Assembly: GCA_020073565.1 (NCBI GenBank)
Contig: JAIQEY010000030.1
Location: 1-64,000 of the forward strand
Source: Terriglobia bacterium
Lineage (GTDB): Bacteria > Acidobacteriota > Terriglobia > Terriglobales > Acidobacteriaceae
Direction: 5' to 3'
Length of the DNA: 64,000 bases
In this document: positions 16,068 through 24,922 of the stretch, piece by piece
Position numbering within the stretch: the stretch's first letter is position 1
Layout: each line of letters starts with the position of its first letter
The notes under the pieces: model-generated
What the model was told of the DNA's origin: nothing
Databases searched by the model: none
Seen by the model: the letters and a program-made list of their open reading frames with translations, nothing else
Made by a program: the position numbers and the translations under genes

Positions 16068-18104
16068 ATGTCTCTGATTGGAAGCTTTGCGCTGCTGTTA
16101 GCGCTGGCGCTGGCTGCGTATTCTTTCCTCGCAGGCCTGTTCGGTTTGTTCCAGCGCGACGCCATGGGCGCGCGCGTTGCCGAAACCGCCCGCCGCGCCG
16201 GCATCGCCTGCTTTGCAGCCGTGCTGCTCGCCGCCGTCGTGCTGGTCACGTCTGCCTTCCAGGACGACTTTTCGATTGAGTACATCCGGCAGCACAGCAA
16301 CCGCGATCTCCCGGCGGCCTACAAGTTTGCCGTGCTCTGGTCCGGGCAGGAAGGCTCCCTGCTTTTCTGGTCGCTCCTGCTCGCGGGCTACGGATTCGTC
16401 CTCCGGTTGCGCTATAAGACGGACCAGCGCCTGTTCGCGCACGCTTCGGTCGTCATCGCCGCTGTCCAGGTATTTTTCCTGCTGCTCCTGAACGTGGCCG
16501 CGAAACCGTTCTCCATGGCCCAGGGCATGGTTCCCGACGGCAACGGACTGAACCCGCTCCTGCAGTATCCCGAGATGGTCATCCATCCCCCCATGCTCTA
16601 TCTGGGATACGTGGGCTTCACCGTGCCCTTCGCCTTCGCCCTGGGCGCGCTGATCATGAAGTATCCGGGCGAAAAATGGATCAACATCACCCGCCGCTGG
16701 ACCATGGTCACGTGGTGCTTCCTGACCATTGGAGTTTTCCTGGGCGCGCACTGGGCCTACGCGGTTCTAGGGTGGGGTGGCTACTGGGGATGGGACCCGG
16801 TGGAGAACGCTTCCCTGATGCCCTGGCTGACCGGAACCGCCTTCCTGCACTCCGTCATGATGCAGGAAAAACGCGGCATGCTGAAGGTCTGGAACGTGTG
16901 GCTCATCTTCTCCACCTTCCTGCTTTCTATGCTTGGCACTTTCCTCACGCGCTCGGGCGTAATCAGTTCGGTCCACGCGTTTGCGCAGTCCTCGATCGGC
17001 GACTGGTTCCTGACCTTCATGGCACTGACGCTCGGGACCTGCGTCTATTTCTTCGTGCAAAACAAGTCGCACCTGAAGAGCGAGCACAAACTGGAATCGC
17101 TGGTCTCTCGTGAATCCAGTTTCCTGTTCAACAATCTCCTCTTACTCGTCGTCTGCTTCACCATCCTGTGGGGCACGTTCTTCCCGATCCTTTCGGAATG
17201 GGTTCAGGGACACAAAGTCACCGTCGGCCCGCCCTTCTTCAATCGCGTCGCCGTGCCGGTGGCGCTACTGTTACTGCTCCTCACCGCCGTCGGCCCGCTG
17301 CTGGCTTGGCGTAAGACCTCGGTCGAAAGCCTGAAACGCAATTTCCTGTTCCCTCTGATTGGCTCGGTCGCCATCGGCTGCATGATGATTGTGTTCGGCG
17401 TTCGTCCCTGGCAGGATCCCTCGTATTTCTACGCCACCATGGCGGCGGTTCTCGCCTTTCTGGTGATCTTCACCGTCATCTCCGAATTCGTCCGCGGAGG
17501 CCGCGTCATTGCCGGCAAGAGCGGGCAGAACCTGCTCGCGGCCATGGTCCAGTTGTGGCACAGAAACACGCGCCGCTACGGTGGATACATCGTCCATTTC
17601 GGCGTGGCCCTGGTCGTCATCGGCATCCTGGGCACGCCCTTCAACAAAGAAGTAGAAAAAGAGATGGGTTACGGCGACAAGATCAACATTGGCCCCTACA
17701 CACTTGTTTGCCAGTCCTACACCATGGAAGACAATCCGAACTACGGCAACGAGTGGGCCATCATTAACGTTTTTCGCGGTGGGAAACAGATTACGACCAT
17801 GTATCCCGAGCGCCGTTTCTACAAAGCCAGCCAGCAACCGCAGACCATTCCCCGCATCTATCCCAGCTTCCGGGAAGACTTCCTGCTGGTGACCGATGTG
17901 TACCTAGTCTATGAAGGACGCAATGAAGACACCGGCCGCCCCATCATCAAGGCCCACCTGAATCCGATGGTGCCCTGGATCTGGACCGGCCTGATCATCA
18001 TGGTCTTTGGAACCATCATTGCTCTGGTGCCGAACGCAGCGCCCGTCCGCGTGACTGTGCCCGCGCCCGTACAGGAACCCGCGCACGTGGGAGTAGGTGA
18101 CTAA
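16068..18104 (+). CDS. ccmF: cytochrome c-type biogenesis protein CcmF (heme lyase)
   Basis: Inner-membrane protein of 678 residues and many transmembrane helices that ligates heme to apocytochrome c in System I. The WWD heme-handling motif is intact (WGGYWGWDPVENASLMPWL), with conserved His in HPPMLYLGYVGF and in the later helices. A large C-terminal periplasmic domain (YGDKINIGPYTLVCQSY ... NPMVPWIWTGLIIM) completes the family pattern. Its stop overlaps the next start (TAATG), so ccmF and the ccmH-like gene are coupled. Other ccm genes are not in the window. Confidence 0.95.
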   Translation: MSLIGSFALLLALALAAYSFLAGLFGLFQRDAMGARVAETARRAGIACFAAVLLAAVVLVTSAFQDDFSIEYIRQHSNRDLPAAYKFAVLWSGQEGSLLFWSLLLAGYGFVLRLRYKTDQRLFAHASVVIAAVQVFFLLLLNVAAKPFSMAQGMVPDGNGLNPLLQYPEMVIHPPMLYLGYVGFTVPFAFALGALIMKYPGEKWINITRRWTMVTWCFLTIGVFLGAHWAYAVLGWGGYWGWDPVENASLMPWLTGTAFLHSVMMQEKRGMLKVWNVWLIFSTFLLSMLGTFLTRSGVISSVHAFAQSSIGDWFLTFMALTLGTCVYFFVQNKSHLKSEHKLESLVSRESSFLFNNLLLLVVCFTILWGTFFPILSEWVQGHKVTVGPPFFNRVAVPVALLLLLLTAVGPLLAWRKTSVESLKRNFLFPLIGSVAIGCMMIVFGVRPWQDPSYFYATMAAVLAFLVIFTVISEFVRGGRVIAGKSGQNLLAAMVQLWHRNTRRYGGYIVHFGVALVVIGILGTPFNKEVEKEMGYGDKINIGPYTLVCQSYTMEDNPNYGNEWAIINVFRGGKQITTMYPERRFYKASQQPQTIPRIYPSFREDFLLVTDVYLVYEGRNEDTGRPIIKAHLNPMVPWIWTGLIIMVFGTIIALVPNAAPVRVTVPAPVQEPAHVGVGD

Positions 18105-18592
18105 TGAACCTCGCCATGCCAACGCTGCGCCGTTCGCTGCACGTGATGATTGTCTGTGCCGCCGTGTTCCTTTTTCTCGGAGCCGGGGATACTGACGCCC
18201 GCTTCCGGGACCTCGGTCACCGCATGATGTGCACCTGCGGCTGCGGACAGGTTTTGCTCGAATGCAATCATGTCGGCTGCACGACCTCGGACAAGATGCG
18301 CAACCAACTCCTGGCCGCCATCGCCAAAGGCGATAACGACGACCTCACCCTCCAGGGTTTTGTGCAGGATTACGGCCCGACCGTGATCGCCGCGCCGACC
18401 GCGACCGGCTTCAATCGCGTGGCCTGGATCATGCCCTTTGTCGCCCTGGCGCTGGGGATTGCCTTCGTCGTATTTGTCGTGCGCGCGTGGAAGAACAAAC
18501 CCGCGCCCGCCCTCGCCGACGGCATCACCATTCCCAGGGGAGCGGAGATGGATGTGCTCCGCGAGCAAGCCCGCAAGGAGACTGACCAATGA
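18104..18592 (+). CDS. ccmH: CcmH-like cytochrome c maturation protein, atypical cysteine motif
   Basis: A 162-residue protein with a signal/anchor near the N-terminus, a CcmH-type helical domain and a second membrane segment (WIMPFVALALGIAFVVFVV). The position of the usual LRCxxCQ redox motif reads HRMMCTCGCGQVLLECNHVGC, giving five or more cysteines instead of two. CcmH normally reduces apocytochrome thiols with CcmF/CcmI. The additional Cys suggest another redox arrangement or metal binding. It overlaps ccmF and the next gene, so it is an operon member. The family call rests on context plus the N-terminal domain. Confidence 0.82.
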   Translation: MNLAMPTLRRSLHVMIVCAAVFLFLGAGDTDARFRDLGHRMMCTCGCGQVLLECNHVGCTTSDKMRNQLLAAIAKGDNDDLTLQGFVQDYGPTVIAAPTATGFNRVAWIMPFVALALGIAFVVFVVRAWKNKPAPALADGITIPRGAEMDVLREQARKETDQ

Positions 18593-18864
18593 CGCTGTTC
18601 GTCTGTGCCGTGTTCACTCTCGCCGCGCTCTACTACGTTTTCCTCTTCCCGGGCGAGGTGTTTACGGGAGAGGAAAAGACGCGCCTCGGCTATCTCCGTG
18701 AGCGTAAAGACGCCGTGTATGACAATCTCCGCGACCTGAATTTTGAGTACAAGGCAGGCAAAGTACCGGATGCCGACTACCAATCCATGCGCGCATCCCT
18801 GGAAGAAGAAGCCGCCGCGGTGCTAGCCGAGATCGGTCGCCTGGAGCAGGCCGTAGTTTCGTAG
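18589..18864 (+). CDS. CcmI-like small membrane protein
   Basis: A 91-residue protein with one N-terminal membrane helix (LFVCAVFTLAALYYVFLF) and a cytoplasmic coiled coil with YDNLRDLNFEYKAGKVPDADYQ, the region seen at the N-terminus of CcmI-type cytochrome c maturation proteins. The large TPR portion of classical CcmI is absent. It overlaps the ccmH-like gene by 4 nt (ATGA), and a related coil motif ends the next gene's product. It probably helps chaperone apocytochrome or assemble the heme lyase. Confidence 0.75.
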   Translation: MTLFVCAVFTLAALYYVFLFPGEVFTGEEKTRLGYLRERKDAVYDNLRDLNFEYKAGKVPDADYQSMRASLEEEAAAVLAEIGRLEQAVVS

Positions 18865-18888
18865 CGCCGGCGTCCCGCCGGCAAACGA
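18862..18888. repeat. GTAGCGCCGGCG-type repeat, short copy
   Basis: CGTAGCGCCGGCGTCCCGCCGGC overlaps the stop codon of the CcmI-like gene and resembles the copies at 12002, 20291, 31261 and 61381. Confidence 0.6.
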
Positions 18889-18925
18889 AGTTCATGATAG
18901 AGTCTCGCGTATATAAGGAGTGCGC

Positions 18926-20278
18926 TTGAAGAACTACGCAAAGTCCGTTGCAACGCCGGCATCCCGCCGCCCCCTCGCCGCTCTCGTCGGCCTACTGTTC
19001 CTGACCCTCGCCACCGTTGCTGGCGCGCAGACTCTGACCGGTACCGTGACCAATGGCACCACCAAGAAACCCGCCGCTGGCGATGAAATCATCCTGATCA
19101 ATCTCTCGAACGGCATGGACGTGGCCGCCAACACCAAGGCTGACAGCGCCGGCAAATTCAGCTTCACGCTGAAAGATGGCCCCGGCCCGCACCTGATCCG
19201 CGCCGTCCACCAGGGCGTCACCTACCACCAGATGGCCCCTCCGGGAACGAATTCGGTCGAGGTCAACGTTTACGACGTCCTAAAGAAGGTCCCCGAGATC
19301 CAGGTGACCGCCGACGTCATGCGCTTCCAGGCCGACAGCGGCACACTGCAAGGCGTTCGCCTATTCGCCGTGAACAACGCGTCGACGCCGCCCAAGACGC
19401 AGATGAACGACCACAACTTCGAGTTCTACCTGCCCGAGGGCGCCAAGATTGATCAAGCGCAAGCAAAAGCTCCCAACGGCCAGCCCATTTCCGCCGAGAC
19501 CGCCCCGCAGTCGGAGAAGAACCGCTACGCCGTGGTCTTCCCCTTGCGTCCCGGCGAAACGCAAATCCAGGTGCAGTTCACGATGCCCTATTCGGGATCG
19601 CTCAAGTTCGATCCTAAGCCACTCTATCCAGCCGAGCACGCGGTCGTAGTGATTCCCAAGACCATGCAATTCGAGGCTGCCAACGCCTCGCTGTTCCAGA
19701 CGATGAATGACCCCAGCCAGGGTGACACGACCGTGGAGGTCGCGCAGCAGACCCAGCCCGGACAGTCGCTGGCCTACACGATCAAGGGCACGGGAACCAT
19801 CAACGAATCGCCCCAGCAAACCGCGGCCGGTGCGGCGCAGGGCCAGGGACAAGGGATGAGCAATCGCCCCGGCGGGGGCCTCGGCACTCCCATCGACACG
19901 CCCGACCCGTTGCAGCAATATCGCTGGTGGATTCTCGGTGGATTCGCAATCGTGCTGGCCGCCGGCGGATGGTACGTCACCAAGCGCCAAACCTCTGCGG
20001 CAACGGCCTCCGCTTCTGCCACCGCACCCGCAATCCAATCCGCCTCTCAACCACGTGCAGCCCAGCGTGCAGCCGCTGCAGCCGCGCCCGCGTCGGCTGC
20101 GCCGCAGACCGCCAATGCTCCAGCCGGCAAGTCCTCGATGCTGCTGGAAGCGCTAAAAGAAGAGATGTTCCAGTTAGAACTCGAACGCCGCACGGGGAAG
20201 ATCACGCCATCCGAATACGAAAAGACCAAGGCCGCCCTGGACCAAACGCTGGACCGAGCGCTAAAGCGCCAAGGATAG
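18926..20278 (+). CDS. membrane protein with carboxypeptidase regulatory-like domain, ccm-linked
   Basis: About 450 residues: signal peptide (PLAALVGLLFLTLATVAGAQ), an Ig-like carboxypeptidase regulatory domain (LTGTVTNGTTKKPAAGDEIIL ... KFSFTLKDGPG), a second beta domain, and a Gly/Gln-rich linker. One membrane helix follows (WILGGFAIVLAAGGWYV), then an Ala/Pro-rich stretch and a C-terminal coil. That coil (FQLELERRTGKITPSEYEKTKAALDQ) resembles the coil in the CcmI-like protein upstream, suggesting a shared partner. I chose TTG 18926 because AAGGAG lies 5 nt before it; a GTG at 18920 would abut the SD. Function unknown; a role in cytochrome maturation is inferred from context. Confidence 0.7.
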   Translation: MKNYAKSVATPASRRPLAALVGLLFLTLATVAGAQTLTGTVTNGTTKKPAAGDEIILINLSNGMDVAANTKADSAGKFSFTLKDGPGPHLIRAVHQGVTYHQMAPPGTNSVEVNVYDVLKKVPEIQVTADVMRFQADSGTLQGVRLFAVNNASTPPKTQMNDHNFEFYLPEGAKIDQAQAKAPNGQPISAETAPQSEKNRYAVVFPLRPGETQIQVQFTMPYSGSLKFDPKPLYPAEHAVVVIPKTMQFEAANASLFQTMNDPSQGDTTVEVAQQTQPGQSLAYTIKGTGTINESPQQTAAGAAQGQGQGMSNRPGGGLGTPIDTPDPLQQYRWWILGGFAIVLAAGGWYVTKRQTSAATASASATAPAIQSASQPRAAQRAAAAAAPASAAPQTANAPAGKSSMLLEALKEEMFQLELERRTGKITPSEYEKTKAALDQTLDRALKRQG

Positions 20279-20290
20279 AGCGAGCAAAAC

Positions 20291-20330
20291 CGTAGCGCCG
20301 GCGCCCTCGCCGGCTGTCCGGCGGGCGCCC
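20291..20330. repeat. GTAGCGCCGGCG-type repeat
   Basis: GTAGCGCCGGCGCCCTCGCCGGCTGTCCGGCGGGCGCCC-type element between two genes. It is nearly the same as the segment at 31261-31300 inside the lolC/E permease gene. Confidence 0.7.
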
Positions 20331-20495
20331 ATCATAAGCGCTAACTGAAGCGTGATCGACGGAACTGGCGTGCTTGACTCCCGGATATGCCCTCCCACGC
20401 AAACCGCTTGACAGCAGAGTGCCTGTGACATAACTTCACACGCAAACGCGCCTGGCGTCCATTTGGTTCCCACCGGATTCGGGGAGGATTACGCG

Positions 20496-20972
20496 ATGCA
20501 GCATAATCGGCAACCTGGAACACGCGTATTGGCCGTGCTGGCTGTATTTATTCTGGCACTAGGTATGCTGTCCGAGACCGCCTTTGCAAACAAAGAGCCC
20601 AAGACCTACCCGGAAGAAGGCAAAATTGTGGCAACTGGCCTCAACGAATGGGTCGTAAACACCAAGCACCAATATGCCCACACCTACACAGTTGTGACAA
20701 ACGCGAAATCCTACCTGTTGGAGTGCGGCCATAAGCCGTTGTTCGGTTCGATGGGCGAGGAATGCGGTGGGAGCAAGAAGCTGCAAATCGGAGATGTAAT
20801 TCACTTCCGCATAGAGAAGAATCAGGCCTACATCCCAATAACCAAAATCGACAATTCTGTCGCGGAAGAAAAACTTCACATTCTGAGCACGGCACTGAAA
20901 CCCGACGCCCCGACCGATAAACCCCAGGCCACGCCAGAGAAAACCGAAACCAAGCCACCGGAGTCAAACTAA
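20496..20972 (+). CDS. secreted protein of unknown function
   Basis: About 158 residues with a signal peptide (VLAVLAVFILALGMLSETAFA). The mature part begins NKEPKTYPEEGKIVATGLNEW, includes two conserved-looking Cys (LLECGHKP, EECGGSKK) and an RNA-binding-like or OB-type beta pattern (KLQIGDVIHFRIEKNQAYI), and ends in a Thr/Pro/Lys-rich tail. I do not recognise the family beyond a resemblance to other acidobacterial exported proteins. ATG 20496 was chosen because GGGGAGG lies ahead of it and the signal peptide begins there. TTGACA at 20407-20412 may be a -35 element. Confidence 0.65.
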   Translation: MQHNRQPGTRVLAVLAVFILALGMLSETAFANKEPKTYPEEGKIVATGLNEWVVNTKHQYAHTYTVVTNAKSYLLECGHKPLFGSMGEECGGSKKLQIGDVIHFRIEKNQAYIPITKIDNSVAEEKLHILSTALKPDAPTDKPQATPEKTETKPPESN

Positions 20973-21482
20973 GCGTGATCCGGCTCTGAAAGTTGACCAC
21001 AAGCACCAATGCTGATTCCGAGCGGATGGCGGGCTAGGACTAAGCCGCTGGCGCGGCGGACGCTTCGCGTGTACAAGTCTCATACGCCGGTGGAGTCTTG
21101 AACGACTGACCGTGGCGCGTTACGATGATGTGAACATGAATAGCGACGTCAGCAATATATCGATGAGCATCAATAACAGCCTCTTCGCGCAACTCCTACC
21201 GATACAACGACTTCCAGCCCAAAGTCGATGCAAATCCCATAGCTCCACGCGTCCGCCGCAAACGCCAGCGGCTTCCTCCTAACCTCCTTATCGAAAACGC
21301 CTCGGATCGAGATTCACCTCCACGCAAAAGTCTGCCCCGAGGCGTTTCCGATCAAGGCTAGCGGCAAACCGGAAGAAACTCTGCTTAAGTTAGCGCTTTT
21401 GGGGGCGCCCCGCCCGCTGATTGGACCGCAGAGCCAAAAGCCCAGCCTTTAGCATCTAATTGCGAAGAGGCAGTATTAAATT
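20973..21482. other. 510-nt intergenic region with one stem-loop
   Basis: No convincing gene. It contains a perfect 11-bp inverted repeat, AAACGCCTCGG (21295-21305) and CCGAGGCGTTT (21337-21347), with a 31-nt loop. Short frames of under 50 codons lack SD support. Confidence 0.6.
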
Positions 21483-22349
21483 ATGAGTAACGTATTCAAG
21501 ACCGCACTCCTGCTGACCGCGATGACCCTGCTTCTGATGCTAGCGGGCCAAGCGTTTGGCGGCCAGCGCGGCATGCTGATGGCGCTCATCTTCGCGGCCA
21601 TCATGAATTTCGTATCGTATTTCTTCTCCGACAAAATTGCGCTCGCCATGTACCGCGCGCAGCCCATCACGCGAGAAGATCTGCCGCGCGTCTACAACAT
21701 CGTCGAGCGCCTCGCGCAGAAGGTCGGCCTGCCGACGCCCAGGGTGTACCTGATTCCGACCGATTCGCCCAACGCCTTCGCCACCGGACGCAACCCGAAC
21801 CACGCCTCCGTAGCCGTGACGCAAGGCATTCTCGGCCTGCTCACCGACGACGAACTCGAAGGCGTAATCGCCCACGAACTCGGCCACGTGCGCAACCGCG
21901 ACATTCTGATCAGTTCGATTGCCGCGACTCTCGCCGGTGCCATCACCTACCTCGCCCACATCGCCCAATGGGGCATGATTTTCGGCGGCTACGGAGGCGA
22001 CCGCGACAACCGCCGCGGTGGCGGGGCCATCGGCGCCATCCTCATGATCTTCCTGGCCCCGTTTGCGGCCATGCTCATTCAGTTGGCCGTCTCCCGTTCC
22101 CGCGAGTACGGAGCCGACGACACCGGAGCCCATTGGACCGGCAACCCTTACGCTCTGGCCAGCGCGCTCGCAAAGATCGAAAACTATTCGCGCCGCCTGC
22201 CGATGGTAGCCACTCCATCCACCGCGCATCTGTTCATCATTCAGCCGTTCCTAGGAGGCATGAGCTTCGGGAACTGGTTCTCGACCCATCCACCCACCGC
22301 CAAAAGAATCGAGCGCTTGACAGGGAGACCAGCGGATTTTCTGCAATAG
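21483..22349 (+). CDS. htpX: membrane zinc metalloprotease HtpX
   Basis: M48 peptidase of 288 residues that degrades misfolded membrane proteins. Two hydrophobic segments open the protein, then the zinc motif HELGH ([13 protein letters not shown]) with its catalytic Glu, two more membrane helices, and the third ligand region [11 protein letters not shown]. The C-terminal [15 protein letters not shown] is diagnostic for HtpX. Length is standard. It lies upstream of a MoxR-type ATPase but is separated by a repeat-like palindromic region. Confidence 0.96.
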   Translation: MSNVFKTALLLTAMTLLLMLAGQAFGGQRGMLMALIFAAIMNFVSYFFSDKIALAMYRAQPITREDLPRVYNIVERLAQKVGLPTPRVYLIPTDSPNAFATGRNPNHASVAVTQGILGLLTDDELEGVIAHELGHVRNRDILISSIAATLAGAITYLAHIAQWGMIFGGYGGDRDNRRGGGAIGAILMIFLAPFAAMLIQLAVSRSREYGADDTGAHWTGNPYALASALAKIENYSRRLPMVATPSTAHLFIIQPFLGGMSFGNWFSTHPPTAKRIERLTGRPADFLQ

Positions 22350-22440
22350 GCTTTAGGCGCTACGCTCTCGGCTCTAGGTTTCACTCCAGCAGCCCCGGCT
22401 GGGGTGCCTAAAGCCCAGAGCCGAAAGCCTAGAGCCCACT
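22350..22440. repeat. composite inverted repeat between htpX and moxR
   Basis: Left part AGGCTTTAGGC ... CTCTCGGCTCTAGG, right part GCCTAAAGCCC ... CCTAGAGCC. Two nested complementary pairs surround CCCCGGCTGGGG. The region has the look of an interspersed repeat and would give spurious extra residues to the next gene if an early start were used. Confidence 0.6.
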
Positions 22441-22493
22441 TCGTGACCCCGGTAACCGCCGCCCCGAACACCCGCATAGTAAAATCGCGAGGA

Positions 22494-23453
22494 ATGGCTC
22501 CCGAGACCCTGGTGGCAACCGCCCGCCGCGCCGCAGAACTTGAGAACAGTCTCCGCCGCGTGATCCGCGGCAAAGACGATGTCCTCCGCATGGCGCTAGT
22601 TTGCATCTTCGCCAAAGGCCACCTGCTGATTGAAGGCGTCCCCGGAGTAGGCAAGACCACGCTCGGCCAGGCGCTGGCCCGCGCCATCGACTGCAGCTTT
22701 CAGCGCGTCCAGTTCACCAGCGACATGCTACCGTCCGACGTCCTGGGCATCTCGATCTACTCCGCCATCGAGCAGAAATTCGAATTCAAGCGTGGCCCCG
22801 TCTTTGCCAACGTCCTGTTGGCCGACGAGATCAACCGCACCACGCCCAAAACGCAATCGGCCCTGCTCGAAGCCATGAACGAAACCCAGGTCACGGTCGA
22901 TGCGCACTCCTATCCGCTGCCCCAGCCGTTCCTGGTCATCGCCACCCAGAATCCGATCGAGCATCACGGCACCTATCCGTTGCCGGAGTCGCAGCTCGAC
23001 CGCTTCCTGATGCGCGTCCGCATGGGATATCCCGAAGGCAACGCCGAGCGCGAAATCCTGCGCGCCGAAGCCGGCACCGCGCAACTCGAACACCTGCGTC
23101 CCGTGCTCAGCGCCGCCGACGTAGTAGAAATCCAGAAGGCCGTAACGCAAGTTCACGTGGACGATTCGCTCATCACTTACGCGCTCAACATCGTCGGCAA
23201 AACCCGCGAGTCCGAAACCCTTTCTTTGGGCGTCTCCCCCCGAGGCTCGCAAATGTTCTACCGCGCCGCCCAGGCGATGGCCTTCCTCGAAGGCCGCGAC
23301 TACTGCACCCCCGAAGATTTCAAGCCGCTCGCAGTACCGGTCTTTGCCCACCGAGTAGTGGTGAGTTCCATGTACGCTTCGACGCTGAAAAAGTCAGAGC
23401 AGTCCGACCAGGTATTGCGCGAGATCGTGGATAGCGTACCCGTGCCCGTGTAA
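22494..23453 (+). CDS. MoxR-family AAA+ ATPase
   Basis: About 319 residues; AAA_3-type MoxR chaperone that usually acts with VWA-domain proteins in enzyme maturation or stress. Walker A is GVPGVGKTTLGQ, Walker B LLADEINRTTPKTQSALLEAMNE, sensor 1 IATQNPIEHHGTYPLPESQLDRF, and the C-terminal lid is present. I chose ATG 22494; earlier in-frame codons fall in the repeat. TAAAAT at 22480-22485 ends 8 nt before this ATG, so the mRNA may be leaderless. No DUF58 or VWA gene follows, which is unusual for MoxR. Confidence 0.9.
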   Translation: MAPETLVATARRAAELENSLRRVIRGKDDVLRMALVCIFAKGHLLIEGVPGVGKTTLGQALARAIDCSFQRVQFTSDMLPSDVLGISIYSAIEQKFEFKRGPVFANVLLADEINRTTPKTQSALLEAMNETQVTVDAHSYPLPQPFLVIATQNPIEHHGTYPLPESQLDRFLMRVRMGYPEGNAEREILRAEAGTAQLEHLRPVLSAADVVEIQKAVTQVHVDDSLITYALNIVGKTRESETLSLGVSPRGSQMFYRAAQAMAFLEGRDYCTPEDFKPLAVPVFAHRVVVSSMYASTLKKSEQSDQVLREIVDSVPVPV

Positions 23454-23541
23454 AGACGGGGCCTGCCCCGTCTCCTGGCCAAGTTGGAAGCTTCCGGTCC
23501 CGTTTCTCCTGAGACCTGAGAACTAAGACCTGACACCTGAT

Positions 23542-23904
23542 CTAGTCAGAACCTGCCCCCCTGCTCGTCGGAGCAAAATGCAAAGTCACGGTATATCCGG
23601 GAAGATGGACCGGCACGGTGTAATCGACGGCCAGATAGACGACGGAATCCGCACCCTCTCCGCTGCGCGTTACCATTACCTGTTTGGGTTCGAGCAGAAT
23701 GTCGTACCCTTCCGCTTTGCGAAGGATGATGGTGCGCAGTTCTTCGTCACTTTTGGGTGAAGAGAGCCCGGTCCGCGAGCCGGCCTGCGTGGAAAGATCG
23801 TGCAGCTCGTCCTGGAACTCAACGTTGGCCAGTTCCGGAGCAGCGAACTGCCAGGCGACGTAAATCACCCCCACCACTACGACTATCCAGAACACATACT
23901 TCAC
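23542..23904 (-). CDS. small membrane-anchored hypothetical protein
   Basis: A 120-residue protein with an N-terminal anchor (YVFWIVVVVGVIYVAWQF) and an extracytoplasmic alpha/beta domain (DELRTIILRKAEGYDILLEPKQVMVTR, VYLAVDYTVPVHLPGYTVTLHF). It starts at GTG with AGGAG at good spacing. It resembles DUF4845-type small exported proteins by layout, but no signature is certain. It lies 36 nt downstream of the GAF protein and may be co-transcribed with it. Confidence 0.65.
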   Translation of the reverse strand: MKYVFWIVVVVGVIYVAWQFAAPELANVEFQDELHDLSTQAGSRTGLSSPKSDEELRTIILRKAEGYDILLEPKQVMVTRSGEGADSVVYLAVDYTVPVHLPGYTVTLHFAPTSRGAGSD

Positions 23905-23940
23905 CGGGATCTCCTGAGGAAGGGTCCCTGGAACGTGCCA

Positions 23941-24762
23941 CTACTCCCCAGCGGCCACCGCCCGAGGCGGTGCGGGTTGCAGGCTCGACAGCCGCGACAT
24001 GGTCGCCACCATCATGCCGGAGAGGAACTGCATGGTTGCCACATCGTTCTGATCAAACGCGTTCGGCCGCGATGAAAGCACTTCGAACACACCCAGCGTC
24101 CGCCGATAGTGCCGCAGCGGCGTGACCAGTATCGACCGCACCCCCAGACGACGGCAACTGAACCAGTCCACCCGAGGATTGCTGTCGGCATCATTGCACA
24201 GCAACACTTCGCCCGAGCGCACGCAATCGGCGGAAAGTCCCGTGTCGGTCTGCAAGCGTACTCCCAGGGCCGGAGCCGTCCGTCCCGTCCGCGCGCGGCA
24301 AACAATCTCGCTCCCTGCACGAAGCGCGATCGCCGCCCCGGTCGCTCCGGTCATGGTCTGCGCTTTTTCCGTGATGATGCTGATGCCCGGTTCCAAGTTC
24401 AGTTCTCCGGGATCAATTTCCTCGTGCTTCATAGATGCGGAGCGCATCCGCAGATGATGCCGGCTGGAAAAGAAATTTGTCAGCGGCATCTCGACGCTGT
24501 ATTCGCTCTCGACCTCAGCCTGCGGCACGGAGTGCAGTAGAGAACGCACCATCCGGTCAAGCTCCTCATCTTCAATCAGATGCGCCGTCTGCTGCCCCCG
24601 CAGAGATCCTCCCAGCACCCGCGAAAGACTGAGCACCGCGATACTGCCGCACGCCAGACACCGCGGCGTGTTGTTCTCACTGATCATTTCGCACTGCGCG
24701 CAAAATACCGCCATCTGCAAGGGCAAAAAGTTCATCTCCGTAGCAGCAAGCGATCCGTACAT
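23941..24762 (-). CDS. GAF domain protein with N-terminal zinc ribbon
   Basis: A 273-residue cytoplasmic protein. Residues ~20-45 form a four-cysteine ribbon (FCAQCEMISENNTPRCLACGS). The C-terminal half is a GAF domain (TEKAQTMTGATGAAIALRAGSEIVCRARTG ... VRSILVTPLRHYRRTLGVFEVLS). GAF domains bind small ligands or mediate dimerisation; no output domain is attached. It probably works as a sensory or scaffold protein. Family call for GAF is good, role unknown. Confidence 0.8.
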   Translation of the reverse strand: MYGSLAATEMNFLPLQMAVFCAQCEMISENNTPRCLACGSIAVLSLSRVLGGSLRGQQTAHLIEDEELDRMVRSLLHSVPQAEVESEYSVEMPLTNFFSSRHHLRMRSASMKHEEIDPGELNLEPGISIITEKAQTMTGATGAAIALRAGSEIVCRARTGRTAPALGVRLQTDTGLSADCVRSGEVLLCNDADSNPRVDWFSCRRLGVRSILVTPLRHYRRTLGVFEVLSSRPNAFDQNDVATMQFLSGMMVATMSRLSSLQPAPPRAVAAGE

Positions 24763-24922
24763 TTTCAGCCTATATTTCCTTCCACAGAAGATTGCGGAAG
24801 CTTGAAATTAATTTCCCTTGCCCTTCCGAGTAAATGGCACTGTTGGTTCATTCTGTGGAAAAGGAGAACCAAGAACGTCAACCCGCGCAAGACCGATGGC
24901 GCGAAGCTCTATAATTCCCGGC

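Noticed and set aside
21136..21282. 48-codon frame in the region before htpX
   Set aside because: No SD, no recognisable sequence; codon choice looks random.
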